Shown in pieces: positions 37,798-47,200 of a stretch of DNA of 64,000 nucleotides (within the stretch, counting starts at the first letter, position 1; each line of letters begins with the position of its first letter). Where the stretch lies: positions 1,798,001 to 1,862,000 of the forward strand of contig NZ_CP026721.1 in assembly GCF_004117075.1 (NCBI RefSeq). Direction: 5' to 3'. Position numbers and translations under genes: made by a program. The notes below the pieces were generated by a model. The model worked only from the letters and a program-made list of their open reading frames with translations, was not told the origin of the DNA and searched no databases. Source of the stretch: Fervidobacterium changbaicum (GTDB lineage: Bacteria > Thermotogota > Thermotogae > Thermotogales > Fervidobacteriaceae).

Positions 37798-38636
37798 GCT
37801 GTTAATTCATAATTATAGTGGAAGCTGATTGTGGAGCGACTATTTTGATATCATCAATGTAAAGCTCTGTCATTATCACACAAAAAGGATCCACATATAG
37901 CTTAATACTTCAATATTTTTGATTCTCGGTTTTATCTTGAATAATATAAGTAAAGTTTTGATTCATGGTTGTTTTTAACGAGTATTTATCAGGTAACGTA
38001 ACTATTGATTGAGTACCCACAACAGGTCTTCAGCGATAAAGCGCACTAAAAGTTTATACGTGCTAGAGTTACCGCCTTTTTTGTGTGTCAAGAAAATTGT
38101 CCGACAATGTCTAAAGTTGTCCCGTACCATGATATTTAGTTCAGAGTCATGTCAAGCAACAATTGGGTTCGTCTTATTCCTTATAAGTAGTACGAAAAGG
38201 ATAAATCGTTGTTGCTACATAGCGAGAGAGCTTTTAAAACAACGAAGAACGAAAGTTTAAAATTTGGGAAAAAATGATAGATGACGTAAGATAAACAGGG
38301 ACATATTCTTTTAAGTAACAAGGTTTTCAACAAAAAGCGAAGAGGGTATTACGGCCTTTGAATTCACATAATGGTTGGCAAAACATTTAGGATAAGAGAA
38401 AATGAAAAGCAGGGGCTTTTTGGAATATGATAGCATGAAAGATGCTTACAATCCAAGTAGAAAATGTTAACTTCCGTATGTGCCGCTACCGTTTTTGTGG
38501 ACAAGGAAGCTATTTGGGGCAGGATGATTTTCAACTCTGCTTGGTGTGCTATCTTCTTTTCAGAAGTACAGATTACGGTATTACCTGTGTAAAAGACAAT
38601 AAGTTCTTAGGTAAGTTTCAATACTTTTGTTTAACG
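37798..38636 (-). mobile_element. Strongly decayed copy of the TGTTAACT-ended IS
   Basis: Nothing here codes, but the whole stretch aligns by eye with the intact IS on its right. The right end GATGCTGTTAATTCATAAT and TTTTGATTCATGGTTGTTTTTAA match the transposase 3' part. GGATAAGAGAAAATG, CCGTATGTGCC and ACCGTTTTTG match the 5' part. The left end GTTTCAATACTTTTGTTTAAC ends at 38636. It is about 840 bases rather than 1024, so some parts are lost. It accounts for the 860-base gene-free gap. Confidence 0.7.
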
Positions 38637-38654
38637 TTATCATGAATTCGATAA

Positions 38655-39678
38655 TGTTAACTTGTAGTGATGAAAGTAGCTAACTGAGAAATGACATTAT
38701 TGATATTGCTCTTGTTGATTTTCCAAAGATTCTTCACTATACAAACATGAATATATAAATCAAGGTTCGCCAACTTCTTCAGACCTCGCTTAAGCCGGAA
38801 AAAGTCTTTCAGTAGTGAGAATTTGGATTCACACATGTTTTTACCAAGCGATACTACTACGTGATTGATATTCTTGAACAATATCTGTGCACTTTCATAT
38901 GCACCAAGACCGTCGGTAATAAGTTCGATACTTTTGTCTTTGGAATTACCTAAGAACTTTTCAAGTAGCACTTTTACCTGACCCATGTCACGATACTTTG
39001 AGACATGCCAGGAAAGGATAAGGTTAGTATCGTGGTCAACTAATAACCAGACATAATACTTTTGGTCTTTGAATACTACAATAGTTTCGTCAGCATGAAC
39101 TCTAAAAACATTTTCGAAAGTTGGAAAAAGCACAGAGAATAAAGCACACAACTTAATAACCCACTTGTAGATAGAAACATGAGAGACTTTGATATTCAAA
39201 GAGTTAGCAATAGTCCTGAAGGAACAATTGCCTTTCATATACAAAACGAAAGCTTCTAAGACAATAAAGATAGGGAAACGGAAGAATTTAAAGTAATCAG
39301 AAACAAAAGAGGCAGGTTCGGGGAGATTAAAAGGTACTCTATCTTTGGTATGACAAGTTCTACAACGGAAGACAACGAAAGAACGATGGGGTTTGTGGAT
39401 TTCCATAGATTTACCGCAAGAAGGGCATTTAGGGTAAGGGAAAGAGAAGATTTTGCGCTTTTGAGAATAAGAAAGTTTGAAAGTACGTTTGCAATTTTTG
39501 CAGAAGAATTGTTGGTTGCCGTATTTGTCATGACCGTTTTTGAAGACAAAGAGCCACACTTTGGGCAAGAAGGTGTTGAGTTATTCATATCGGGATACCT
39601 CCTTAAGAGTAGGTTGGGGGGTGTCCCCTGTTTAAAGGATAATGCGGTTTTTGGATAGTTTCAATACTTTTAGTTACA
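38655..39678 (-). mobile_element. IS with zinc-ribbon/DDE transposase, near complete
   Basis: 1024 bases between TGTTAAC (38655) and the other end GTTACA (39678, expected GTTAACA, one A lost). It has the same size and ends as the copies at 60-62.7 kb. The transposase reads on the minus strand. The left flank carries an 18-base spacer to an older copy. Confidence 0.88.
38657..39588 (-). pseudogene. DDE transposase (IS6/IS240-like with two zinc ribbons), frameshifted
   Basis: The N-terminal frame from ATG 39588 gives MNNSTPSCPKCGSL, the first zinc-ribbon half. The rest (KNGHDKYGNQQFFCKNCKRTF onward) lies in the -1 frame. Relative to the copy at 60751, four bases are missing after GGCTCT, which causes the shift. 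The remainder is intact: a second zinc-ribbon pair (CPSCGKSMEIHK, CRTCHTKD), a helix-turn-helix (TIANSLNIKVSHVSIYKWVI), and catalytic D-D-E in HADETIVV, ITDGLGAY and MCESKFSLL. The insertion separates the upstream glycosyltransferase genes from the polymerase gene. Confidence 0.85.
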
Positions 39679-39707
39679 TTATCATGAATCCTTTTGGGGG
39701 TGAAGTT

Positions 39708-40931
39708 TTGAAACTAATTAGAGCAACTTTTATTCTCAGTTTTGTAATCTTGATTGTAACTCCTTCCATATTGCCTGATTCTGTTGATTTTCTTTTAACA
39801 GTTCTAACCAATAAAAAAATTGGTAGGTTTTACATACCTTATAATCTATATTTTCTTCTAATACTCTTTGCTGCGTATTTTTTGACGTCTTTTCTTTTAG
39901 GTATTGTAAAGGTCGCTTTGGCTAAGACACGTAACCCGATTAAGAAGAGCTACGTTATATTGTGTCTCCTTCTACTTATAGTATTCATCGTTCCTGATTT
40001 TTTTCTGACGAAAGCTTATGATAAGGTACTAATTGCCTATGGAAACGTTTTGTTACCTTTTTTTGTTTTTTATCTTGCTTTCAAGGAAACAAGCAGATGT
40101 TTTAGAAGAACTTTCCTTGGACTTCTTTATTTAGTATACTTTTTCATCGTTTTTCAAGTCATATATTTCTCGTTAGTCAACCCTAGAATATCATGGACAC
40201 ACGAAATTGTACAATTCCTTGGTTTTCGAATACACAGGGTTACAGTCACGTCTGGTCCAGCAACAGCTACCTCATTCATTATTATCGCACTGTACGTGCT
40301 CCTAAAAACCTTAGAAGGTAATACCAAACTAATCAAACTCCTGACTGTGTTAGCTGTTGTTTCAGTTTTTCTAACCCTCACAAGAACAGCACTGATCATC
40401 ATTTCAATTATGGTAGTCAAGGATATTCTGTCATTTAGACTAAGAAAAGCAGATAAGTTGCCATTTTTTGCTGCAATTCTTCTCTTATTCTTACTTATAT
40501 TTTTTTTATTGTTTATTAACAGATGGTTATATGGTCATGGGGTTGAGGGTGACAGGTATAGGTTATTGCGACTTACCGAAGCAGTGCAAATATACAAAAA
40601 GGGCGACATTCTTCACAAGACATTCGGAACAGGCTTTGGAACTTCCTATACGCGACAAATTAGCAACATATCATATCTGGAAAATGTGGAGGATTTTTAT
40701 CTCAAATCCCCTCATAATACTCATGTCATATTAATTAACGAGATTGGATTTTTAAGATTGTCAATACTATGCATTATTTTTGCTTTTTTAGTAAGAAAGG
40801 CAAAAACTCCGCTAAAAGAGTTCATTGTACTAACGCTCGTGGTTGGTATGAATACAGAAGTGATTTATATTTACCACTTTTGGAACTGGGCTTTTATAGC
40901 AACTTTGGCTGGAGCTGCTTTTGAAATGTAA
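39708..40931 (+). CDS. wzy: O-antigen polymerase-type membrane protein (Wzy)
   Basis: 407 residues from TTG 39708, which follows GGGGGTG by 6 bases. An ATG at 39684 lacks a ribosome site and lies at the IS border. Ten to twelve hydrophobic segments cover most of the protein, with a larger soluble loop at ~290-345 (RWLYGHGVEGDRYRLLRLTE, FGTGFGTSYT, KSPHNTHVILINEIGF). The GTG-x-G and SPHNxxL-x-x-x-x-E-x-G motifs are the Wzy/O-antigen-ligase signature. It joins repeat units on undecaprenyl diphosphate outside the membrane. Its upstream end directly abuts an IS, so its promoter may come from it. Confidence 0.88.
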   Translation: MKLIRATFILSFVILIVTPSILPDSVDFLLTVLTNKKIGRFYIPYNLYFLLILFAAYFLTSFLLGIVKVALAKTRNPIKKSYVILCLLLLIVFIVPDFFLTKAYDKVLIAYGNVLLPFFVFYLAFKETSRCFRRTFLGLLYLVYFFIVFQVIYFSLVNPRISWTHEIVQFLGFRIHRVTVTSGPATATSFIIIALYVLLKTLEGNTKLIKLLTVLAVVSVFLTLTRTALIIISIMVVKDILSFRLRKADKLPFFAAILLLFLLIFFLLFINRWLYGHGVEGDRYRLLRLTEAVQIYKKGDILHKTFGTGFGTSYTRQISNISYLENVEDFYLKSPHNTHVILINEIGFLRLSILCIIFAFLVRKAKTPLKEFIVLTLVVGMNTEVIYIYHFWNWAFIATLAGAAFEM

Positions 40932-41335
40932 GGAAACCCAAACAGCACCAAATAAAGGTTTTGCTTAAGCAGACACATATCAGAATAACGAATTTCCGAA
41001 CACAAATTGAGGTAGTTATACGTTACTGTATGAGTTAATACGACAGAAATACGCTGGTACACTAGAAAAGGATAAAAGAAAGACTTTGAATAGAGAGAAT
41101 TTTGAACTTATCCTTGCAGATTCCAACCACATGGAGATGCTCGATGCTCTATGTCTATCTTGAATGCTTTTTCCGATTACTCAAAGTAAAAAGCAGAAGT
41201 ATAGTGTTGCTGAAACAAATTTACAAAGTGACAGTGGCTAGAAAACTGCCAGGTTATCACCATTGAAGGTTGTATAAAAGATTTCAAAAATAGCTTAAAT
41301 GTAAAAATTGGATAAGTTATCCCGCTTATTTTCTA
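40932..41335. other. Gene-free stretch with a short IS110-like scrap
   Basis: No coding frame is supported. At 41101-41140 the sequence TTTGAACTTATCCTTGCAGA and what follows resembles the IS110 transposase N-terminus on the minus strand (compare 35147-35185). The remainder is unrecognised. Confidence 0.4.
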
Positions 41336-42022
41336 AGCTTAACTAGTAGTAACTATAGAATCCGATTGTGCAATGCTGCTGTTAATATTTCTCTTATGGT
41401 TTTTACAAAGATTTTTAATTACACAAGAACTTTGAATGTATATTGAGTGTATCTTGATAGATTCTTCGTATTCTTAAGTCCTTGCATGAATCGAAAAAAA
41501 TCTTTCAGTAATGCGAATTTAGATTCACACATGTTTCTACCAAGCGACACTACTAACTGATTGATGTTCTTGGACAATATCTTCACTGCACTTTCATATT
41601 CACCAAGTTGTTTTGTAGTGAGTTCAATACTCTTGTCTTTTCAATCATCCAAGAACTTTCAAACAACTCTTTTATTTGACTCATGTCACGTTACCTTGAG
41701 ACATATAAGCAAAGGACGAGGTTAATATCGTGAACAATTAATAGCCAAAAATAATACTTTAGGAAAGTCATTTAGGGTAAGAGAAAGAGAACTTTTTGTA
41801 CTTATGAGAATGGGAAAATTTGAAAGAATGTTGGCAGACTTTGCAAAGGAATTGTCGGTTACAATATTTGTCGTGACCATTTTTGTAGACAAAGAACCGT
41901 ACTTTGGGCAATAAGTAGTTGAGTTATTCATATCGGGAAAGCTGCTTTTGTTAAGACTTGGCGGGGATGTCCCCTATTTAAAGAATAATGCGGTTTTTGG
42001 AAGTTTCGGTACTTTAGTTAAT
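41336..42022 (-). mobile_element. Decayed, internally deleted copy of the IS
   Basis: The right end (TTAACTAGTAGTAACTATAG at ~41338) and the left end (CGGTACTTTAGTTAATATTATC near 42010) are recognisable. In between, segments such as CTTTCAGTAATGCG, GATTCACACATGTTTCTACC and the N-terminal frame MNNSTTYCPKYGSL are present. About 330 bases of the central DDE region are missing near 41752. Many stops; inactive. The N-terminal frame has the same 4-base shift as the copy at 38657-39588. Confidence 0.8.
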
Positions 42023-42065
42023 ATTATCTTCTATTTAACATTATTTTCACTACAATCGGGAGGTA

Positions 42066-42359
42066 GTGTTGAAAGCTAGAGAGTATTGCGCCAGAGGCAT
42101 TTTGTTTGTGATTTCATACGATGATGTTGGCTTTCCAAATGATTTTCCATATATGCTAAAAGTACCAGCAGATGAAAGCGCGGTTGATATAGGACAGATT
42201 TTGCAATTTTATGATAGAATAAAAGACAGGGATATTATAAAAGAAATGAGAGACTACGCAGAAAAGAATCTGAGCTGGGAAGCAAAGTTAAAGCCAGTGA
42301 TAGATGAGATAAATAGACTTCTTGATGAGAAAGAGAGAGTTGGTAAAGGTCGAAAGTAA
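42066..42359 (+). pseudogene. C-terminal fragment of a glycosyltransferase
   Basis: 97 codons starting LKAREYCARGILFVISYDD, then GFPNDFPYMLKVPADESAVD and AEKNLSWEAKLKPVIDEINR. This is the last quarter of a GT4-type enzyme: the donor-binding E-x-C-A-R-G-I-P-F element and the C-terminal helix. The first ~300 residues are gone, replaced by an IS relic that ends 44 bases upstream. A ribosome-site-like GGGAGG precedes a GTG, so a peptide might still be made, but it cannot be a transferase. Confidence 0.75.
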
Positions 42360-42364
42360 GAAAA

Positions 42365-42927
42365 AACATAGGGAAATGTAAAATTCTCAGCAGTAAATAT
42401 TCGAAGCGCTTTTCCATTAGTAGGAGGCCTGTTAAGATTTTCACTACACAAAATCGAATCTCTGCGCACCCAATCATGTAGTTACATATTAATTCAAGTT
42501 ACGAAATGACGCATTTTTAGGAATAGAAGTGCTGAGGGTATGAGAAAACAATAAGATAGTGGTTTATAAACGCCTGTAGTACGTTAGGTGCATTTCGAAT
42601 GGGAAAGGACAAAAGTTTGTATTTACTGGAATCGAAAAGTTTGAGGGTTCGTATGAAATCTGTGCAAAAAACTGTCAGACTCGTATTTACCATAAGCGTT
42701 TTTGTGAGTACTATCGAACACACGTTCAGCGCAAGAAGATATCTGACTGTTCATAGTGAATTACGTAGTTGTTAAAGAGTTCGGCAGTAGTGTATCGCAC
42801 ATTAAAAAAATAAAGCAGTGTGCGGAAAGCTTTAAAAATTCTAGTCAGCGCTATCCAAAAGTTTCTTGACAAGTCTACTCTGTCTAAACTGTAATGCAAT
42901 CTTGGAAGGTTTCAACACTTGTTGGCA
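42365..42927 (-). mobile_element. Strongly decayed IS copy
   Basis: GATTTTCACTACACAAAATC at 42438 matches the 3' part of the transposase gene. GCATTTCGAATGGGAAAGG through CGTATTTACCATAAGCGTTTTTG (42591-42707) matches the 5' part, and AGGTTTCAACACTTGTTGG near 42910 the left end. The centre is missing. No reading frame survives. Confidence 0.6.
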
Positions 42928-43469
42928 GCAGAATTGAACAACTGCTGGAAATTACATTGTGAGGAATTGAAAACATCATCAAAAGAATAACTCAAGAGAT
43001 TTAATGTTTTTCTAGAACTCTTTTACCAGGATTATTAGAATTCGATTCTTAGTTATTAAGCGATACGAAGGGTGAAAGGTTTGTTAAAAAAGAGAATTTC
43101 GGATTGGCTGCTTGCACTTACAGTCGTGATTGAAAGCCCGCAAGGACAGCCAAATGCAAAAAAGACCATAGCTAAAAGTTATGACATATGATATATATAT
43201 ATATTTCTAATCAGGCGAAAATCAGAAGACTCACAATATTTGTTGTAAATAGAGCCAACTTTTTCGTTACAACTATCGGATTAGGCTTCTTATACTTACA
43301 AAATGCACCGGCAACACGGAAATGCTGGTTATAAGAAAAGTTTTTTGAAAAAGCTTTATTAGCATCACAAAGGACTTAAGTTTAGACGCGAATACCAGCG
43401 AAACGGCTGCATCTGCTGAATAAAGCAAGACATGAGTTGTCCAGCTTGAAGCATGGCATAATAGCTAAA
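42928..43469. other. Gene-free stretch before the GT56-like gene
   Basis: About 540 bases without a supported frame. It holds a short (AT) run at 43189-43205. Weak IS-like resemblance near 43300 (AATGCACCGGCAACACGG) is not enough to call. No promoter-like TGGTATAAT is seen. Confidence 0.4.
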
Positions 43470-44642
43470 ATGTACTTCATCGTAACTAAATTTTTGGATG
43501 ATTCACAAATTAAAGCTGAACAATACCAGAAAACAAGATCATACCTGCTTAACAGAGGTGATTATGTGATAGTACATTTGATAACAGGGGTATTGAATTC
43601 TAACTATACAACAAAGTTTGCCAAATTTGTTAATCAAAACTTCGAAAAAGAGGCTCATGTGTTTATTGGTATTACAAAAAATTTAGCACTACTAGACAAC
43701 GTATCCAAAACAGGCGTAAAAACTTTTAGTGTAGGTTCGGTTAGAGAAGCTAAAAAAGTTTTTTCTATCTTTAGAAGAGCTGAAAAAATAGTTATACATA
43801 GCCTATTCTCCATAAGCGATGTTGTTTGGCTTTTGCTCAATAGTCGGCTTCTCAGTAAGACTGTTTGGGTACTCTGGGGAGGCGATCTGTATAACTACTG
43901 GTTACAAGAAAAGCACTCGCTCAAGGAACTAACAAAAGAAAAGCTAAAGAGACTTGTAATTAAGCAACTTGGAGGGATAGCAACCTTTGTTGAAGGTGAT
44001 TATAATTTAGTCAGGGAGAAATATAAGACAGAAGCAAGGTACTTCTATACTTTTTATCCAAATCCTGTTAACTTTGAGCTGTTGGATAATGCAAACTCCA
44101 ATACACAAATAGCACACAGTGGCTTAAGAAAAGTTCTGCTTGGGAACTCAGCTACATGGACAAACAATCACTTTGAGATTCTTAGTGCCTTATCGCGTAT
44201 AGATGACAAATCTTTTAAAATTATATGTCCTCTTTCTTATGGAGATTCTGCGTATGCAGAGGAAGTGATAAAGTTCGGATACGAATTATTTGGGGATCGT
44301 TTTGCCCCACTAACGCAATTTCTTAGTTCAGAAGAATATGCTAAGGTGCTTGCTTCTGTTGATGTGGCTGTTTTCAACCACAACAGGCAGCAAGGACTCG
44401 GAAATATACTTGCACTTCTTTATCTTGGTAAGAAAGTTTACATTCGTGATGACATAACGACTTTTGAGTTTTTTGATAAACACGGAATAAGAGTTTACAA
44501 TACAAAGGATATATTGAAGAAACCTAACGTTGATATTTTTGAATACAATGAAGAAATCGGGAAAAGAAACAGAGATGTAATTGCTACGGAATTCTCAGAG
44601 GAACGATGTATCGAACTCTGGAGAAAAGTTTTTTATGAATAA
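43470..44642 (+). CDS. WecF-like Fuc4NAc/4-amino-sugar transferase (GT56)
   Basis: 390 residues from ATG 43470 (an upstream TTG at 43437 is possible; neither has a good ribosome site). Signature motifs of the TDP-Fuc4NAc:lipid transferase family are present: [46 protein letters not shown] and [20 protein letters not shown]. In E. coli, WecF moves a 4-acetamido-4,6-dideoxy sugar from dTDP onto a lipid-linked oligosaccharide. Directly downstream lie rmlA-vioA-vioB-rmlB, which make such a donor, so this enzyme probably transfers dTDP-Qui4NAc or dTDP-Fuc4NAc. Confidence 0.88.
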   Translation: MYFIVTKFLDDSQIKAEQYQKTRSYLLNRGDYVIVHLITGVLNSNYTTKFAKFVNQNFEKEAHVFIGITKNLALLDNVSKTGVKTFSVGSVREAKKVFSIFRRAEKIVIHSLFSISDVVWLLLNSRLLSKTVWVLWGGDLYNYWLQEKHSLKELTKEKLKRLVIKQLGGIATFVEGDYNLVREKYKTEARYFYTFYPNPVNFELLDNANSNTQIAHSGLRKVLLGNSATWTNNHFEILSALSRIDDKSFKIICPLSYGDSAYAEEVIKFGYELFGDRFAPLTQFLSSEEYAKVLASVDVAVFNHNRQQGLGNILALLYLGKKVYIRDDITTFEFFDKHGIRVYNTKDILKKPNVDIFEYNEEIGKRNRDVIATEFSEERCIELWRKVFYE

Positions 44643-44671
44643 ACAAAACTTATCAGGTCGAGGTGATTAGC

Positions 44672-45544
44672 ATGAAAGGCATAGTTCTCGCTGGTGGTTC
44701 AGGTACAAGGTTTTATCCAGCAACGATAGCTGTCAACAAACAACTGTTGCCTCTATACGATAAACCACTTATATACTATCCTCTGTCTGTTTTAATGCTC
44801 GCTGGCATCAGAGAAATTCTCGTTATTTCCAGCCCAGAATATTTGCCACTCTATCAAAAACTACTCGGAGATGGCTCTCATCTTGGTGTGCAGTTTGAAT
44901 ATCAAGTCCAGGCAAAACCAAGAGGGATAGCCGATGCGTTTATCGTTGGTGAAGAGTTCATAGCAAAAGACAATGTCTGCCTTGTGCTAGGAGATAATGT
45001 CTTTTTTGGGCAAGGTTTTTCTCCGATTTTGCAAGAAGCAGCTAAGCTAAAAGAAGGTGCGATAATCTTTGCTTATCCAGTGAAAAATCCAAGAGATTTT
45101 GGAGTTGTTGAGTTTGATGGAAATTTCAATGCGATAACCATAGAGGAAAAGCCAGAAAAGCCAAAGTCGAACTATGCAGTGCCTGGGTTGTATTTTTACG
45201 ATAACAGAGTGGTTGAAATAGCCAAAAGTATAAAGCCATCTTGGAGAGGAGAACTTGAGATTACAGATGTGAATAAAGAATATCTTAAGATGGGGAAATT
45301 AAAGGTAATACCGCTTGGTAGGGGTTTTGCATGGCTTGATACAGGAACACCGGAAAGCTTTTTGGAAGCTGCGAATTTCGTCGCAACGATACAAAAACGC
45401 CAGGGATTTTACATCGCATGTTTGGAAGAGATTGCTTACAGGATGGGGTTTATTTCAAAAGAACAACTATTAGAACTTGGCAAGAAGATGGAGAAAACAG
45501 AATACGGAAAATATTTGATTGAGATAGCTGGTGAGGAGAAATGA
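44672..45544 (+). CDS. rmlA: Glucose-1-phosphate thymidylyltransferase
   Basis: 290 residues from ATG 44672, 6 bases after GAGGTG. The N-terminal nucleotide loop is [81 protein letters not shown] and [17 protein letters not shown] are RmlA hallmarks, and the length matches. It makes dTDP-glucose from dTTP and glucose-1-phosphate, the entry to the dTDP-viosamine branch. The stop overlaps the vioA start (ATGA). Confidence 0.97.
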   Translation: MKGIVLAGGSGTRFYPATIAVNKQLLPLYDKPLIYYPLSVLMLAGIREILVISSPEYLPLYQKLLGDGSHLGVQFEYQVQAKPRGIADAFIVGEEFIAKDNVCLVLGDNVFFGQGFSPILQEAAKLKEGAIIFAYPVKNPRDFGVVEFDGNFNAITIEEKPEKPKSNYAVPGLYFYDNRVVEIAKSIKPSWRGELEITDVNKEYLKMGKLKVIPLGRGFAWLDTGTPESFLEAANFVATIQKRQGFYIACLEEIAYRMGFISKEQLLELGKKMEKTEYGKYLIEIAGEEK

Positions 45545-46620
45545 TAAACGTAACCAGAAGCATGATGCCGGATTTTGAGAAATATCAAGAGAAAATCAAA
45601 AAGCTCTGGGAGACACGGTGGTTGACGAATAATGGTGATTATTTGGTCGAACTTGAAAGGCGACTATCTGAAAGGTTTGACACTCAATGTGTGATAGTTT
45701 CAAATGGAACGCTTGCACTCTTGATAGCAATTGAACTTTTTGATTTCCCGAAAGGTTCCGAGATAATCGTTACTCCGTTCACATTTGCAGCGACTGTTGA
45801 GGCGATAATCTGGCAAGGTTACAAACCGGTATTTGCAGATATTGATCCAGAAACATTTAATATATCTCCAGAAGAGATAGAAAAGCGCATAACAGAGAAA
45901 ACAGTTGCGATAATGCCTGTTCATGTGTTTGGTAATCCTTGCAACGTAGAGGAAATTCAGGATATTGCTGAAAAGCATAATCTAAGAGTAATCTACGATG
46001 CAGCACATTGTTTTGATGTTTTTTATGAAGGAAAGTCTGTATACAAATTTGGAGATATTTCAGTTGCAAGTTTTCATGCGACAAAAGTATTTCATACAAT
46101 AGAAGGAGGGGCTATCTTTTCGGATAATTCAGAACTGATAGAAAAAGCCAGACGACTGAGAAACTTTGGATTTAACCAAAAAGTTGAAATTGTAGACGTC
46201 GGGATAAATGCAAAAATGAACGAATTTCAAGCAGCGATGGGGTTATTGAATCTTGAGATTGTCGATGAAGAAATCGAAAAGAGGAAAAGAGTCTTCGAAA
46301 AATACAGAGAGCTTCTCGGTGATGTAGTTGATTACCAAAAGCTGAGTGAAAGACTCACCAAGTACAACTATATTTATATGCCTGTACTGTTTGCAGATGA
46401 GAAAACAAGAGATAATGTTTTTGAAGAACTCAGGGCTAATAGCTACAACACGAGGAAGTACTTCTATCCATCTTTAAATAGCATATTTTCAAGGCAGAGC
46501 TGTCCAAACTCAGAGAGTGTGTCATCGAGGATATTGCACTTACCATTGTACGGCGACTTAGAGGACGAGCATATTGAGAATGTATGTATCATAATAAAGA
46601 GAATAGTAGGAGGGAAATGA
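45541..46620 (+). CDS. vioA: VioA-type sugar aminotransferase (dTDP-4-keto-6-deoxyglucose)
   Basis: 359 residues, DegT/DnrJ/EryC1/StrS family. The PLP lysine is K182 in [19 protein letters not shown], and [15 protein letters not shown] forms the phosphate cup. The opening [10 protein letters not shown] and the F-H-A-T-K-V-F-H motif are typical of VioA, which transfers an amino group to dTDP-4-keto-6-deoxyglucose to yield dTDP-4-amino-4,6-dideoxyglucose (viosamine). Making the galacto epimer (Fuc4N), as WecE does, cannot be ruled out from sequence alone. It overlaps rmlA by 4 bases. Confidence 0.85.
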   Translation: MINVTRSMMPDFEKYQEKIKKLWETRWLTNNGDYLVELERRLSERFDTQCVIVSNGTLALLIAIELFDFPKGSEIIVTPFTFAATVEAIIWQGYKPVFADIDPETFNISPEEIEKRITEKTVAIMPVHVFGNPCNVEEIQDIAEKHNLRVIYDAAHCFDVFYEGKSVYKFGDISVASFHATKVFHTIEGGAIFSDNSELIEKARRLRNFGFNQKVEIVDVGINAKMNEFQAAMGLLNLEIVDEEIEKRKRVFEKYRELLGDVVDYQKLSERLTKYNYIYMPVLFADEKTRDNVFEELRANSYNTRKYFYPSLNSIFSRQSCPNSESVSSRILHLPLYGDLEDEHIENVCIIIKRIVGGK

Positions 46621-46622
46621 CA

Positions 46623-47198
46623 ATGTCGATCAAAACTTCCTTTTACACAAGAGAGGAACTCGAAGAGATAGGATTCTCCAAGATAGGGGAAAATGTGTTA
46701 ATAAGTCGGAAAGCCTCGATATACACGCCGGAGCTTATAGAAATAGGTGATAACGTAAGAATCGACGACTTCTGCATTATTTCAGGTAAGATAAGGATTG
46801 GTAGCTATGTACATATAGCAGCTGGTTGCTATCTTTTTGCGGGAGAATACGGGATAGAGATGGAAGATTTTTCTGGATTATCAAGTCGTGTGGTGATATA
46901 TGCAGTGACTGATGACTATACAGGGAAATACCTTACAAATCCGACTGTTCCAAGTGAATACAGAAATGTGATCGGTGGGAAAGTGCGCTTGGGTAAACAC
47001 GTTATTGTTGGAACAGGTGCAACAATATTACCAGGAGTAACAATAGGCGAAGGTGCAGCAATTGGTGCAATGAGTTTGGTTACTAAGGATATACAGCTTT
47101 GGAAGATAGCAGTAGGAATACCAGCAAAAGAGATTAAGGAAAGAGATAGGAGTCTTTTGCAACTTGAAGAGCAGCTGAAATCTGGTGGAGGGAAATGA
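46623..47198 (+). CDS. vioB: VioB-type hexapeptide-repeat N-acetyltransferase
   Basis: 191 residues from ATG 46623, 8 bases after GGAGGG. It is a left-handed beta-helix made of hexapeptide turns (IGENVLISRKASIYTPELIE..., GKHVIVGTGATILPGVTIGE). The stretch DDYTGKYLTNPTVPSEYRNV and the loop before it match VioB, the dTDP-4-amino-4,6-dideoxyglucose acetyltransferase. It uses acetyl-CoA to give dTDP-Qui4NAc. It sits between vioA and rmlB with close spacing, as expected for one operon. Confidence 0.85.
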   Translation: MSIKTSFYTREELEEIGFSKIGENVLISRKASIYTPELIEIGDNVRIDDFCIISGKIRIGSYVHIAAGCYLFAGEYGIEMEDFSGLSSRVVIYAVTDDYTGKYLTNPTVPSEYRNVIGGKVRLGKHVIVGTGATILPGVTIGEGAAIGAMSLVTKDIQLWKIAVGIPAKEIKERDRSLLQLEEQLKSGGGK

Positions 47199-47200
47199 TA

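Noticed and set aside
38460-38636. A TGTTAACTT string at ~38465 looked like the end of another short MITE of 175 bases
   Set aside because: Alignment with the intact IS shows continuous similarity across that point, so it is a chance match inside the decayed copy that starts near 37798.
43189-43205. Alternating AT run, possible replication or recombination signal
   Set aside because: Short, single, in a region of decayed sequence; no other origin features such as DnaA boxes clusters.
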